Below are positions 1-8,788 of a stretch of 64,000 bases of DNA, piece by piece (position 1 is the stretch's first letter; the number at the start of each line of letters is the position of its first letter). This stretch comes from SP5GCR1 sp965199685 (GTDB lineage: Bacteria; Pseudomonadota; Gammaproteobacteria; Poriferisulfidales; Oxydemutatoraceae). The position numbers were made by a program, and so were the translations under genes. The stretch covers positions 2,790,001 to 2,854,000 of the forward strand of contig OZ241323.1 in NCBI GenBank assembly GCA_965199685.1, written 5' to 3'. The notes beneath the pieces are model-generated. The model was not told where the DNA came from and did not search any database. It saw only the letters and a list, made by a program, of their open reading frames with translations.

Positions 1-114
1 TGCGTGCAATGGCATTAGGTTATTCGATTGGGCATAGACCCAGTTGTTGTGGACCGATAAATATATCAAAGCAAATGATATAACGGTAGATGATAAAATC
101 TTGAACTTAAACAT
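1..114 (-). CDS. secreted protein, N-terminal fragment cut by window edge
   Basis: An open frame runs from an ATG at 114 leftwards off the window, giving 38 codons. A very strong ribosome-binding site (GGAGGGGG) lies about 5 bases before the ATG. The residues form a typical Sec signal peptide: a lysine-containing start (MFKFK), a hydrophobic core and a likely signal peptidase site after VYA. The gene is divergent from the nitrilase gene at 221. Nothing of the mature protein is visible, so no function can be given. The strong ribosome-binding site and signal peptide make it very likely to be a real exported protein. Confidence 0.7.
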   Translation of the reverse strand, partial: MFKFKILSSTVISFALIYLSVHNNWVYAQSNNLMPLHA

Positions 115-220
115 GTACCCCCTCCTTTATGTTTATAGTGAAAATTTACCATAAACATAAAGATATGACAAAAATCAGGCTATCATATACATCTCTTGCT
201 AATCACTTTGGGAAAATACA

Positions 221-1051
221 ATGGAAAAACTTAAATGCGCTGCGCTGCAAATGAACAGCAGTGCGGACTTGTCGGATAACTTAAAACGCTGTGCGAGCTT
301 AATCAGACAAGCGATGGATCAAGGTGCGCGTTTAATCGTGCTACCCGAGACTTTCGCCTTTATGGGCAAATCCATGAAAGAACAGTTGGATATAGCCGAG
401 GCAGAAGGGCAGGGCAAAATACAGGATTTTCTCTCTCACCAAGCGGCACAGCATCAAGTGTATCTAGTGGGCGGCACGGTGCCTACGCTGATAGACGAAG
501 AGGCGCGTGTTCATGCGGTATGTCCGCTTTATGACGACAAAGGCGAGTGCATAGCAAGCTACAAAAAAATACATTTGTTTGATGTGGATTTACCTGAGAA
601 AAATGAAAGCTATAGAGAGTCGTCTGTCTTCAAGCCTGGTGCGGAGGCGGTAGTTGTGCCGACACCATTGGGTCGTATTGGGCTTGCGGTGTGTTACGAT
701 TTAAGGTTCCCTGAGTTGTTTAGACTACTGCTATCAGAGGGTGCCGAAATTATTGCATTTCCTTCCGCGTTCACCAAGCATACCGGCAAAGCGCATTGGC
801 ATTTGTTGCTACGCTCCAGAGCGGTGGAGAACCAAGCGTGGGTTATTGGTGCGAATCAAGTAGGCAGGCATGCAAATGACCGCAGTACTTATGGACATAG
901 CGCGATTGTAGAACCATGGGGACATATAGTAGCCGACGCTAAGGAGGATACCGAACAGGTGGTAATCGCCGAGATAGATCTTGAGCAACAAGCAAGACTG
1001 CGGCAAAGTTTTCCTTGCTCGCAACATCGTAGCATCAAAGTATTTTTATGA
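221..1051 (+). CDS. carbon-nitrogen hydrolase (nitrilase superfamily, Nit-type amidase)
   Basis: This 276-residue protein has the complete Glu-Lys-Cys triad of the nitrilase superfamily: Glu43 in LPETF, Lys115/116 in SYKKIHLFD and Cys158 in VCYDLRFPE. The context HLFDVD and YDLRFPELFR is typical of the Nit1/Nit2 branch, whose bacterial members hydrolyse deaminated glutathione or omega-amides. The length is normal for single-domain members. The protein should be cytosolic and probably acts in metabolite repair. It stands alone: the upstream gene is divergent and the downstream side is a long repeat region. Substrate assignment is inference; membership of the superfamily is secure. Confidence 0.9.
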   Translation: MEKLKCAALQMNSSADLSDNLKRCASLIRQAMDQGARLIVLPETFAFMGKSMKEQLDIAEAEGQGKIQDFLSHQAAQHQVYLVGGTVPTLIDEEARVHAVCPLYDDKGECIASYKKIHLFDVDLPEKNESYRESSVFKPGAEAVVVPTPLGRIGLAVCYDLRFPELFRLLLSEGAEIIAFPSAFTKHTGKAHWHLLLRSRAVENQAWVIGANQVGRHANDRSTYGHSAIVEPWGHIVADAKEDTEQVVIAEIDLEQQARLRQSFPCSQHRSIKVFL

Positions 1052-1798
1052 TATCAGCAAGCACTATTGATAAATCTCCGCGCTAAACTTAACCGCTTGC
1101 GCCACCGAATCATGCAAACCACCCTAACGGTCGCGATTCTGCACCAATAACCCATTCATCTCATCGAATTTATGATAACGGTAGGGGAGGGCTAACATGC
1201 CCTCCCTAAAGTACCGTTCTGCACAAACTCAACCGCCACGCGCCACCGAATCATGGTTACCGTAAGCGAGATGGATGAATGGATTGACTGTGCAGACGCA
1301 ACGCGTTAGGGAGGGCATGTTAGCCCTCCCCTACGGTAGGTAACCATAAACGAGATGGATGAATGGATTGGTGGTGCAGACGCAACGCGTTTCGGGAGGG
1401 CATGCGGGGCTGTTGAAAAAGTGTCTGCATTGGTACATTCCCCTCCTGTGGAGGGGTGGCAGGCGAAGCCTGACGGGGTGGTTGCAAAGGTTCTGCACAA
1501 AGTCACGCCGTTTGTGCTACCGCAACAAACGGCGGTTCTATTTTTCAACAGCCCCACATGCCCTCCCTAAAGTATTGTACTTGTATCATCTTAATCGCTA
1601 TGCGCCACCGAATCATGGTTACCATAAACGAGATGCATGAATGGACTGACTGTGCAGACGCAACGCGTTAGGGAGGGCATATTGAATCGCCGATTGAACC
1701 AGTAGGTCAATCGGCGTGACGTTGTGCAGAACTCTAAGATGGTGGGCAGCGTATTCATTGCAAAATGCAATACCCTCCCCTACAGTTCAAGGATACTA
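1052..1798. repeat. intergenic mosaic of palindromic repeats
   Basis: This 747-bp gap holds no convincing gene. It contains the GGGAGGGC-type hairpin at 1309-1330 and a second damaged copy interrupted by the element at 1406-1555. Two short modules recur throughout the window. One reads roughly 'CGCCACCGAATCATGGTTACC' in shorter pieces, the other includes GCAGACGCAACGCGTTAGGG. A GCCGATTG/CAATCGGC hairpin lies at about 1690-1715. Small open frames here translate repeat sequence and are not genes. Confidence 0.85.
1406..1555. mobile_element. MITE-like element, 150 bp, with 15-bp terminal inverted repeats
   Basis: The element begins GGGGCTGTTGAAAAA and ends with its exact reverse complement. It has no coding capacity. 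The interior contains a CCCCTCC/GGAGGGG hairpin, a GGCAGGC/GCCTGAC segment and a GCCGTTTG/CAAACGGC hairpin. It sits between two arms of the GGGAGGGC hairpin repeat. Copies of the same length occur at 8980-9129 and 10428-10577. Confidence 0.75.
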
Positions 1799-2767
1799 TT
1801 AGAATAGTTCCTTTTGCAGTGATGATACTTCATTAGCAGTGCTGTTGATAAATCTTCGCGCTAAATTGAAATCCATCCTGCGACGATAGCGTCCGTCCTC
1901 TCGTATGCCCTTAAAAGGGGTGAGAAAAATATCCTCCGTATTGCGCCTGAATGACTCTATCGAATCGTTTAATTTTTCAATCAACACTGACAAGTTCTCG
2001 CCGAAGTCTCCGCTGATGCGCGTGATGAATCTGGACGAGTGTTTAATCTGATAGCTTTTTATGTCCTCGGCATTGCAAAACCTGATGCTGGGTTCTTTGA
2101 TATTGTCAAAAGATATAAATCCCAATTCGCCATTTGGATCGTTAAAACGTACTCGCCGATCCATTTTGGGTTTGGGTAATTGCTCTTCAAGCGCGTTCAG
2201 CATCCCTATAGGTTTATTGCCGTAATAGACTGAGACATCATCGCTTGTCTCAGCGTTAAACAGTGCAAGACATACGGGGTTTTCAGTATCAACGAAAATC
2301 GTGTCGTGCAAAAGTATATAGCTACTTAGCCGTTTTCTAAACAGTCCACTCTGCAAATAGCTGGCAGGGATTAGCACGGCTACATGTTTGCAGTTAATTA
2401 GACATAATTCTAAGCAGTGTTTATAGAGGTCGTCGTGTTTTGTTTCGGGGTAAGGCAAGCCTCTGCGGGTTGCCGAGTTTCGTGCCAGCCATGGCGGATT
2501 AGTGATACAGACATCGTATCCTTCCGGAAAACAGTCTATCGTATTTCTCCTGTCAACCTTTTCGTCGTTCGGCTTGATGTCGTAGGAGATAAATTCTCCG
2601 CACAACCCTAAATCAACCAGCGTATGTATTATGTTATTGGCACCAGCAAACGGTTCTAATATACAAGCCTCGGATATGCTTGCCTGCTCTGCCCATTGCC
2701 TAAATGGCTCTAGTACAAAAGGATTGCCTAATGTATAAAACCTGCCTTGTGCTCGTTTTGAATCCAT
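1799..2767 (-). CDS. class I SAM-dependent DNA methyltransferase (N6-adenine type), orphan
   Basis: The 322-residue protein carries a SAM-binding motif I (LEPFAGANN, residues 38-46) followed by the catalytic motif IV NPPW (residues 90-93). This is the order and spacing of N6-adenine methyltransferases related to Eco57I- and TaqI-type enzymes. The N-terminus (KRAQGRFYTLGNPF) resembles the conserved 'GxxYT' start of such enzymes. The C-terminal half could be target recognition, but this cannot be shown from sequence. No restriction endonuclease lies beside it: repeats are downstream and an oxidase gene is upstream. It therefore looks like an orphan or the remnant of a restriction-modification system. 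The recognition site is unknown. Confidence 0.75.
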   Translation of the reverse strand: MDSKRAQGRFYTLGNPFVLEPFRQWAEQASISEACILEPFAGANNIIHTLVDLGLCGEFISYDIKPNDEKVDRRNTIDCFPEGYDVCITNPPWLARNSATRRGLPYPETKHDDLYKHCLELCLINCKHVAVLIPASYLQSGLFRKRLSSYILLHDTIFVDTENPVCLALFNAETSDDVSVYYGNKPIGMLNALEEQLPKPKMDRRVRFNDPNGELGFISFDNIKEPSIRFCNAEDIKSYQIKHSSRFITRISGDFGENLSVLIEKLNDSIESFRRNTEDIFLTPFKGIREDGRYRRRMDFNLARRFINSTANEVSSLQKELF

Positions 2768-2841
2768 GTTTTTAGATGATCGTATAATCGGGTATTGTGG
2801 CGATAGAAAAATACAATATCAAATACCAATGGCTTTCATGT

Positions 2842-4263
2842 CTATGAAAGCGGTAGTCCTTTGCCGCGATTCAATATATGGTCGGGGTCTAGCACGGCAC
2901 TGAGTTGTCGCATGAGTTCTATGGTATGGGGATCTAGTTCCTGCTTGATGAGGTCGCGTTTACTCAAACCGATACCGTGTTCGCCGGATAGGCTGCCGTT
3001 GAGTTTTAGCGTCAGTGAAAATAGTTCGGCAAGTGCCTGTTGTGCGTTTTTTTCTTGCTCAGTATCGTAGAGGATATTGACATGCAGGTTGCCGTTGCCG
3101 GCGTGTCCGAAGTTGACGATGTCTATGCGGTTTTGCTCGGCGATCATATCCAGTCCGCGCACTAAGTCGGGCAATGCGGATATCGGCACCACGATGTCCT
3201 CGTTGATTTTGCATGGCTTATAATTTCTCAACACTGGCGATAATTTTTTTCTGGTTTCCCATAGTGCTTTGCTTTGTTGGGGATTGCTTGCGTGCAATGT
3301 GGCATGTAAGCCTTCGTTTGCTGCCGCTTTATGTATCGCTGCGATCGCGTGTTCCACGGTGGCTTCGCCGCCATCGGCTTCAACGATCAACATTGCCTGC
3401 ACTTCGGTTGCGATATCAAGGTCGGTATGATTTTTCAATAACTCCAGGCATTTATGATCCATTAACTCCAGTGCGCACGGCGTTTCGTGTTGTGCCATGA
3501 TTTCGCATACCGCCTGCAAGGCAGTTTCCACTGAGCGATAGTCCAAGCGCATGCAATGTTTATGCGGAGCCAACTTGCTTAGTTTTAAGATTGCTTCGGT
3601 GATAATCGCAAGCGTGCCTTCGGAGCCAATCAGTAATCTAGTTAGGTCAAGTCCGACGACGCTTTTGCTGGTGATCGAACCGCTCCACAAAGTCTCCCCA
3701 GCACCCGTGACCGCTTTAAGTTTTAGGGTGTTTTCGCGTGTTGTGCCGTATTTCACCGCTCTAGGTCCCGCTGCATTGCAAGCCAAGTTTCCGCCTAGTG
3801 TGCAGAACTCGGCACTGCTCGGATCCGGAGGCCAGAATAATTGTTCGGTTGCGCAATAATCTTGTATTGCTTGATTACTAACACCAGTTTGTGCGTGTAA
3901 GGTACGATTGATGGTGTCTATTTCTAAAATGCGATTCATACGCTCCATGCACACTACAACACCGCCGTATATAGGTACCGTAGCACCGGTTGTATTCGTG
4001 CCGCGCCCGCGCGGTGTGATAGGCAAACGGTGCGCTCTACACAAGCGGACAATTTCCACGACTTCATCGTGTGTTTGCGGCAAGACCACTGCTGCCGGTT
4101 GTGCGTATTGTTTGCTGTTATCGCATCCATAAGGCAGACAATCGGCAGCCTTATGAAGCACCTGTCCGTGTTGTGGGCAAATTGTCTCTAGTTGTGATAT
4201 GTGCTGGTCGTCTAAAGCGACGGGAGAGTCGGGTTGTGATAGTTTTTCGTTGGGTACGTTCAT
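2842..4263 (-). CDS. FAD-binding oxidoreductase, GlcD / D-lactate dehydrogenase family
   Basis: This 473-residue protein has a PCMH-type FAD-binding domain in its first half, including the glycine-rich FAD loop ITPRGRGTNTTGA (about residues 82-94). It also has a C-terminal FAD-oxidase domain with NFGHAGNGNLHVN and GEHGIGLSKRDLI near the end. That arrangement and length are typical of the glycolate oxidase GlcD, D-lactate and D-2-hydroxyglutarate dehydrogenase group, which oxidises 2-hydroxyacids and passes electrons to quinone or another acceptor. No glcE or glcF lies beside it, so a single-subunit D-2-hydroxyacid dehydrogenase is more likely than a glycolate oxidase complex. The exact substrate is not determined. 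Confidence 0.85.
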   Translation of the reverse strand: MNVPNEKLSQPDSPVALDDQHISQLETICPQHGQVLHKAADCLPYGCDNSKQYAQPAAVVLPQTHDEVVEIVRLCRAHRLPITPRGRGTNTTGATVPIYGGVVVCMERMNRILEIDTINRTLHAQTGVSNQAIQDYCATEQLFWPPDPSSAEFCTLGGNLACNAAGPRAVKYGTTRENTLKLKAVTGAGETLWSGSITSKSVVGLDLTRLLIGSEGTLAIITEAILKLSKLAPHKHCMRLDYRSVETALQAVCEIMAQHETPCALELMDHKCLELLKNHTDLDIATEVQAMLIVEADGGEATVEHAIAAIHKAAANEGLHATLHASNPQQSKALWETRKKLSPVLRNYKPCKINEDIVVPISALPDLVRGLDMIAEQNRIDIVNFGHAGNGNLHVNILYDTEQEKNAQQALAELFSLTLKLNGSLSGEHGIGLSKRDLIKQELDPHTIELMRQLSAVLDPDHILNRGKGLPLS

Positions 4264-4514
4264 CTCTTTTCTCTTATTGTTAGATTATAAATAAACATCT
4301 TGCCAAAGCAAAGTGGCAGATGGAGAATGTTAATTGGTGCAGACACGCCACGACCACCCCGTCAGATAGAACCGCCGATTGACCTACTGGCTTAACCAGC
4401 GATTTTATGTTGTATCCACCGTTTAGGACAAGCCTTAGCTTGTCCGACCTACATACCCATGTTAAGTTTCTGCACAACGTTACGCCGTTTGTGCAACTGC
4501 AACAAACGGCGGTT
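4264..4514. repeat. repeat-containing spacer with GCCGTTTG hairpin and shared leader
   Basis: The 5' flank of the oxidase gene (about 4268-4305, TTAGATTATAAATAAACATC) is closely similar to the 5' flanks of the two small coiled-coil genes at 4791 and 11970, so a leader segment has been copied. Further on lie a damaged GCCGATTGACC hairpin half and an intact hairpin GCCGTTTG-TGCAACTGCAA-CAAACGGC around 4487-4513. Confidence 0.7.
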
Positions 4515-4790
4515 CTACTGCGCGATTGTCAACACGACGCTTGCCAAGAACACGCCGATGATTGAAGTCATCGCGACGATGCTCCCGATGAATAATGCAA
4601 CCCCCCATTTACTAATGTCTGCACGAAGTTCCGATTGGGCAGTTTTTATCTCCGCTATATCAGATCTTATTTCAGCCTTAAACTCTGCTATCTCGGATCT
4701 TACCTCAGCCTTAAAGTCTGACATGTCAGATTTTACTTCAGCCTTAAACTCCACTATCATCTCGTATAGTTTTTCGTTGGTTATATTCAT
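4515..4790 (-). CDS. small coiled-coil protein with C-terminal membrane helix (paralogue of 11706-11969)
   Basis: The 91-residue product has an N-terminal heptad-rich coiled coil with internal 11-residue repeats (EFKAEVKSDMSD, DFKAEVRSEIAE, EFKAEIRSDIAE). A single strong transmembrane segment follows in the last 35 residues (VALFIGSIVAMTSIIGVFLASVV). A clear ribosome-binding site (AGGAG) precedes the ATG. A paralogue at 11706-11969 is nearly identical in sequence, lacking one internal repeat, and shares its promoter region. The architecture recalls DUF1640/CCDC90-type proteins. Function is unknown. Its occurrence in several copies among repeats suggests it travels with them. Confidence 0.7.
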   Translation of the reverse strand: MNITNEKLYEMIVEFKAEVKSDMSDFKAEVRSEIAEFKAEIRSDIAEIKTAQSELRADISKWGVALFIGSIVAMTSIIGVFLASVVLTIAQ

Positions 4791-4930
4791 TTCTTTCTCC
4801 TACAGTTAGATTATAAATAAACATCTTGCTAAAGCAAGATGCTGCTATAGGAAAACATTATTATCCGGTGTCTAATAGCACGATTCGGCAAATTGACCAA
4901 CGGTAGGGAAAAACCGACGAACGGCAATAT
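4791..4930. repeat. duplicated 5' flank of small coiled-coil gene, with hairpin
   Basis: About 135 bp here match 11970-12105 closely, including the ribosome-binding site, an AT-rich stretch and a perfect hairpin CATCTTGCT-AA-AGCAAGATG (about 4823-4842, and again at about 12001-12020). The shared part ends near GACCAACGGTAG. The whole gene plus its control region was therefore duplicated. The hairpin may be part of the leader or the end of an upstream unit. Confidence 0.7.
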
Positions 4931-4976
4931 CTGCCCCTACGGTGGTTTTCATAATTTGGTGGCGCAAGCGGTTAGT

Positions 4977-6164
4977 TTAATCTAGGAGTCCCTCAAGAAG
5001 TACTCTAACTTGCACTTGTATAGTAACCCCATTAGATGCACTAGCTAATTGAGGTCTGACATAGTCTCCACTAGGTTCAAGGTATAGATTCTCGTTTATC
5101 ACAGACAAGGGATTGTCTATGAAACCTATGTGATTACCATCGTCATCGTATCTGTTCAGACACTCAAGAGATAGCATTCCTAAGCCATGTTCAGGATCAG
5201 GACCGGGGTCCCCCATATCCACTGTACAGCTCTTGACTATAGCAACTGATGTCACTGCAGCTTGAAGATCTGTTAATGGTTCTTGCCACTGATATTCAGG
5301 ATAGTGTCTTATAAAATAGGCAACTGCCCATATAACACCACCAATATACGCAGTAGCCAGTGAAGTCCCTTCACTTGCTCCTTGGGGAACTTGGTAGGGA
5401 CCAAGTAAACAGAGATTTTGTGCTTGAGTTCCACAGAAGTTGGAGCCTCTATTAGTACTTAAACCAAATCGTTCAGCAGGACAAGTTCCATTAACTCTAT
5501 ATATCCCACAATCACCAAATTGATTACAATCTGATACCCATTGTATATACTCAAACCCACCAGCCCCTATAGGATAGGGGAGATTTCTGTAGTCATGGTT
5601 TTCTCCTACAAGACCTCCTAGTGTATTAATATTATCTTCAACATTTCTATTTCCTGTTCCTGTAACAACAACAGCTTGAATATTTTCAAAGTCAAAAGGG
5701 GTAACTGAATCACGGTTCAAAAAATTTCCACTATCAGCCACAGTAGCAATAGCCCCAGGGTATAGGTTGTCATATACATCTCTTCTGCTTGTTGCTGTAT
5801 ATTGAAAAACTTCACCATCGACAAGAGAGTTTAATATACTCCTTTGTGATGCTGCATGCCCATCTATACCACCACTTTCAAGAGAGAACATGGTTGTAGT
5901 AGTTTCACCATAGACAGGGAAATTGACTTCAATCCATTCAAGAATTGCATAAATCCCTGTAAGGCGATTTAGACATATAGAACTTTTTTCTGTAGTAGTA
6001 ACATCTGAGCAGTAATCATCAAACCAGTATTCCTTAGGACCACAAGAACATCTATAATCTTCATAGAACTCATTATCAGGATTGCAGGCCTCATCACTTT
6101 GCCCCAAAACTTCTCCGCAGGTACAAACCAGCAGAGAAAACAATAAGAGTATTTTCTTTACCAT
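4977..6164 (-). CDS. secreted subtilisin-like (S8 family) protein, divergent or degenerate
   Basis: The start is placed at the ATG at 6164, giving 395 residues. This begins a clean signal peptide (MVKKILLLFSLL), whereas the longer frame starting at 6236 runs through a TATAAT-like promoter box. The catalytic serine motif of subtilases is clear: EGTSLATAYIGGV, Ser268. Around residue 100 the segment GGIDGHAAS may be the histidine motif, but it is not the standard HGTxVA. No convincing catalytic Asp (DTG/DSG) motif is visible, although VADSGN occurs near residue 143. The N-terminal region is cysteine-rich. It may be an unusual secreted protease or a catalytically dead relative. Neighbours on both sides are repeats or mobile DNA. 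Confidence 0.6.
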   Translation of the reverse strand: MVKKILLLFSLLVCTCGEVLGQSDEACNPDNEFYEDYRCSCGPKEYWFDDYCSDVTTTEKSSICLNRLTGIYAILEWIEVNFPVYGETTTTMFSLESGGIDGHAASQRSILNSLVDGEVFQYTATSRRDVYDNLYPGAIATVADSGNFLNRDSVTPFDFENIQAVVVTGTGNRNVEDNINTLGGLVGENHDYRNLPYPIGAGGFEYIQWVSDCNQFGDCGIYRVNGTCPAERFGLSTNRGSNFCGTQAQNLCLLGPYQVPQGASEGTSLATAYIGGVIWAVAYFIRHYPEYQWQEPLTDLQAAVTSVAIVKSCTVDMGDPGPDPEHGLGMLSLECLNRYDDDGNHIGFIDNPLSVINENLYLEPSGDYVRPQLASASNGVTIQVQVRVLLEGLLD

Positions 6165-6317
6165 GAGTTTATTATTTTGGGAACTATGCACATTAGTTTG
6201 ATAGGAGTTGGGGATTAATTGCCGATTATAAACCAAGTGTGTTCAAACCACCCAAACGCCCCGTTTTGCACAATATCATACCGTTCAGCACTTATTTGCT
6301 ACCATTCGTCGGAATGT

Positions 6318-6352
6318 TCTCCGACACCCTGAATCTTGATTCAGACTAGGGG
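6318..6352 (+). promoter_or_regulatory. paired hairpin leader of Rpn gene, copy 1
   Basis: Two adjacent hairpins lie in the untranslated leader: GTCGGA-ATGTTC-TCCGAC and CTGAATC-TT-GATTCAG. The same two hairpins occur at the same distance before the second copy of the gene (about 9293-9327). They could stabilise the mRNA or act as a regulator-binding site or attenuator. No U-tract follows, so a simple terminator is less likely. Confidence 0.45.
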
Positions 6353-6381
6353 TTCTTAATTAAACCTAGAGGAAAATTACT

Positions 6382-7362
6382 ATGGCTAGACAACGACCTA
6401 AACACTTACCATTGACAAATGACTTAGTCTTCAGACGATACTTGACGACTAATAAGCAATCATCGCTTTTGTTGATGAACAGCTATCTACCATTCCTCAA
6501 GCACGCCTCGGATGTTGCAGTCCTCAACCCGGATAGAGTGGGGATGCCGGACGACCTCGCAGAAGTCTTGAAACAACAGCAGCAATCAAGCGATACACTT
6601 ATCCTAAAAGACACTTCTATTCCACCAGACAAACCGCGCGGCAGGTCGGTGATACTAGACCTCAACTTCAAATTAAGTAGCGGAGAAAATGTCAACATAG
6701 AAATGCAGACAGCTTACGAAAAGAGCTTTACATTTAGAACACTATATTATTGGGCGATGCTGTATGGTCAGGACATAGACCGCGGCGATGAGTTTAGCAA
6801 TCTCAACCCGACCTACTCGTTGATATTCACCAATTTCACACTATTCAAAAGGAAGCGCAACTGTATCAGTGTATTTGAGTTTGTAGATCGTAAAGAGCTT
6901 GAGTATCGTGCGAATATACTGATAGGGCTGACGATAGTGGAATTAAATAAGTTCAAGAAAAGCTATCATGAGCTAATTGATATGGCGGAGAAGTGGTGCT
7001 ATATTATCAAACACTCGGCACACTTAACAGCCGAGGCAGTAGCCTATTTATCACAAGACGGAGGAATGAAGATGGCATTAGAACATTTAGAGGAGATATC
7101 GAAAGACGACCAGTTGTACTGGGACGCTATGGCGCGCAAGAAGGATCGGGTAGCAATTCAACTGGGAAAGAGCGATGCGTTAGAGGAAGGTATGCGAAAA
7201 GGTATGAAAGCGGGTCGCATTCAAGGCATGCAAGAAGGCGAAGTAAACAAAGCTCGAGGAATTGCTTTGAGTATGTTGCAAAAAGGTTTAGATGTTTCAT
7301 TGATTTCCGAAGTGACAGGTTTACCAGTCGCTGAGATTGGACAGCTAACAAAGATTCGCTGA
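6382..7362 (+). CDS. Rpn-family recombination-promoting nuclease / PD-(D/E)XK 'transposase', copy 1
   Basis: The 326-residue protein opens with LTNDLVFRRYLT and contains ILDLNFKLSSGENVNIEMQ. Asp93 and Glu107-x-Gln109 provide the PD-(D/E)XK nuclease core of the Rpn (RpnA-E) family, formerly annotated as putative transposases. The C-terminal third is charged and helical, with repeats such as EGMRKGMKAGRIQGMQEGE, and ends in a short helix-turn-helix-like segment (VSLISEVTGLPVAEIGQL) typical of these proteins. E. coli Rpn proteins promote RecA-independent recombination, and some act in phage defence. The copy at 9357 is nearly identical except for short changes around residues 183-191 and in the C-terminal 60 residues. 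Confidence 0.85.
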   Translation: MARQRPKHLPLTNDLVFRRYLTTNKQSSLLLMNSYLPFLKHASDVAVLNPDRVGMPDDLAEVLKQQQQSSDTLILKDTSIPPDKPRGRSVILDLNFKLSSGENVNIEMQTAYEKSFTFRTLYYWAMLYGQDIDRGDEFSNLNPTYSLIFTNFTLFKRKRNCISVFEFVDRKELEYRANILIGLTIVELNKFKKSYHELIDMAEKWCYIIKHSAHLTAEAVAYLSQDGGMKMALEHLEEISKDDQLYWDAMARKKDRVAIQLGKSDALEEGMRKGMKAGRIQGMQEGEVNKARGIALSMLQKGLDVSLISEVTGLPVAEIGQLTKIR

Positions 7363-7527
7363 TTGAACTAGAAGGTCGATCGGCGTGACATTGGGGTGCG
7401 TCTGCACTAACAATCCATTCATCCACCCAATTCATGTCAACCAACCGTAGGGGGAGGGCTAACATGATGCCTTATTTAAAATCAAGTCATTTTACTCTCT
7501 TTTTTATCTCCTTTTCTGAATATCTAT

Positions 7528-8517
7528 TTAGGCCGCAGCCGGACACTCATGATGCGGATCAAACGGCTTGTTGTGCTTGAGTACTCCATGAATAATACGG
7601 GTGAGCTTATGTGCACAAGCGACAATGATTTCCTTTTTGCTTAACTCCGGGCGTCGGCGTTGCAAGCGGTTGGCAAAGTCGCGGATAATGGGGTTATGAA
7701 GCCGTGCCGAGAGTGCTGCCATAAACAAAGCGGTGCGTAGGCAGCGATTGCCAATTTTAGAGATATGACCCCGTGCTTCGCAGTTGCCGGATTGTCTGCG
7801 CATTGGTGCGATGCCGATAAAAGCAGCGAGTTGCTTGGGATGCTCAAACGTATTATCATCTAATACTGCACACAGGGTGGCTGCGATTTGCATACCGATA
7901 CCGGGTATCGAACACAATAATTTGCAGGTCTGTGCGAGTTGTTCATTTTCGGCAATGAGCCTTTCGATTGAAGCATCAATCTGATCAATGCGTTGCTCAA
8001 GGTGTCTCAAGTCTGCAGCCGCACTGCGCTTTTGTCCTGCGGTGCGCAAGGTCTTTTCACTATTCCTTAACATCGTCTTCGCTAATATCAGTTTGTATCT
8101 GCGTTTGAGAGCATCCTTCAAGGTCTGGATAGCTTTTGATGAACTGGTCCACCGATAATTAGGGTTTGACACTGCGAAGCGTGCAATTAAGCGCGCATCA
8201 TCGCCATCAGTTTTATTACGCATATTAAGACTTTTGCGAAAATAGGCAACTTGAGCCGGGGGTGCCACCTGTATCGGATGTTTAGCCCGGTAAGCTCGCT
8301 CGCAAAGGTTTGTCTCCAAGCCACCAGTGGCTTCAACGCAGATCGGGCAGTGCTTTGCGCCCTGTTTGGCAAGCCAAGCTAACAGCTGTTTAATACCTTT
8401 GGTATTATTGCTAAATTGTGCTTCCGAGAAACTCTCGTCAACGAATAATAATGCCACCTCTAAAGTGTTTTTAGAGACATCAATGCCGATTGTGGCAGGT
8501 TGTTTGTGTTTCACCAT
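7528..8517 (-). CDS. IS110-family transposase (DEDD recombinase)
   Basis: The N-terminal RuvC-like DEDD domain is marked by GIDVSKNTLEVAL, CVEATGG and KTDGDDARLIA. The C-terminal Transposase_20 domain has CSIPGIGMQIAATLCAVL and the serine-containing helix GNRCLRTALFMAALSA. The start is placed at the ATG at 8517, which has GGAGG six bases upstream; another ATG four codons earlier (8529) overlaps that ribosome-binding site. The length (329 residues) is normal and the gene appears intact. IS110 recombinases work with a bridge RNA transcribed from the element's own noncoding end. Confidence 0.92.
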   Translation of the reverse strand: MVKHKQPATIGIDVSKNTLEVALLFVDESFSEAQFSNNTKGIKQLLAWLAKQGAKHCPICVEATGGLETNLCERAYRAKHPIQVAPPAQVAYFRKSLNMRNKTDGDDARLIARFAVSNPNYRWTSSSKAIQTLKDALKRRYKLILAKTMLRNSEKTLRTAGQKRSAAADLRHLEQRIDQIDASIERLIAENEQLAQTCKLLCSIPGIGMQIAATLCAVLDDNTFEHPKQLAAFIGIAPMRRQSGNCEARGHISKIGNRCLRTALFMAALSARLHNPIIRDFANRLQRRRPELSKKEIIVACAHKLTRIIHGVLKHNKPFDPHHECPAAA

Positions 8518-8529
8518 AATTTCCTCCAT

Positions 8530-8788
8530 AATAGTTATTTAGTGAATGAATTACTAGGTATCAAGCAGAGTTTAGGAAAGTATGACTACGCCGCCCAAAC
8601 AGGTAAATACGAGATCTAAAGTCCCAAGCTGCCTTACGAGCTCTATAGTCATAACGCCGGAGGAGTGCTTATCATGTTAACAGGCTTTAATGCCTAATCC
8701 TCTCTTGAGCGTGTCTCCTCCGACTTCCTAGGCACTGCATCTACCTAAGCGTTTATCTTATATCAAATAAGCCATAGTTAAATATACC
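8530..8788 (-). ncRNA. candidate IS110 bridge RNA region
   Basis: About 260 bp of noncoding DNA lies between the 5' end of the transposase gene and the element boundary. This is the place where IS110-group (as opposed to IS1111-group) elements encode their bridge RNA. Two long-range stems are visible: TATGACTA (8581-8588) with TAGTCATA (8646-8653), and CGGAGGAG (8658-8665) with CTCCTCCG (8715-8722). Inside the second, AGGC/GCCT makes a smaller hairpin. Read on the minus strand, 8671-8679 gives TAACATGAT, the same nine bases found at the left insertion junction (7460-7468). That makes it a possible target or donor guide loop. The RNA ends are not defined. Confidence 0.5.

Larger units (their letters stand above)
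6283..7445. repeat. long direct repeat, copy 1 (Rpn gene with flanks)
   Basis: Roughly 1.16 kb from about 6283 (GCACTTATTTGCTACC) to about 7445 (CAACCAACCG) is almost identical to 9258-10412. The repeat includes the nuclease gene, about 100 bp of leader upstream and about 80 bp of repeat sequence downstream. The two copies face the same way and flank the IS110 element at 7465-8790. Confidence 0.9.

Noticed and set aside
6165..6236. upstream extension of the subtilase-like gene
   Set aside because: It contains a TATAAT-like box and precedes a clean signal peptide start at 6164.
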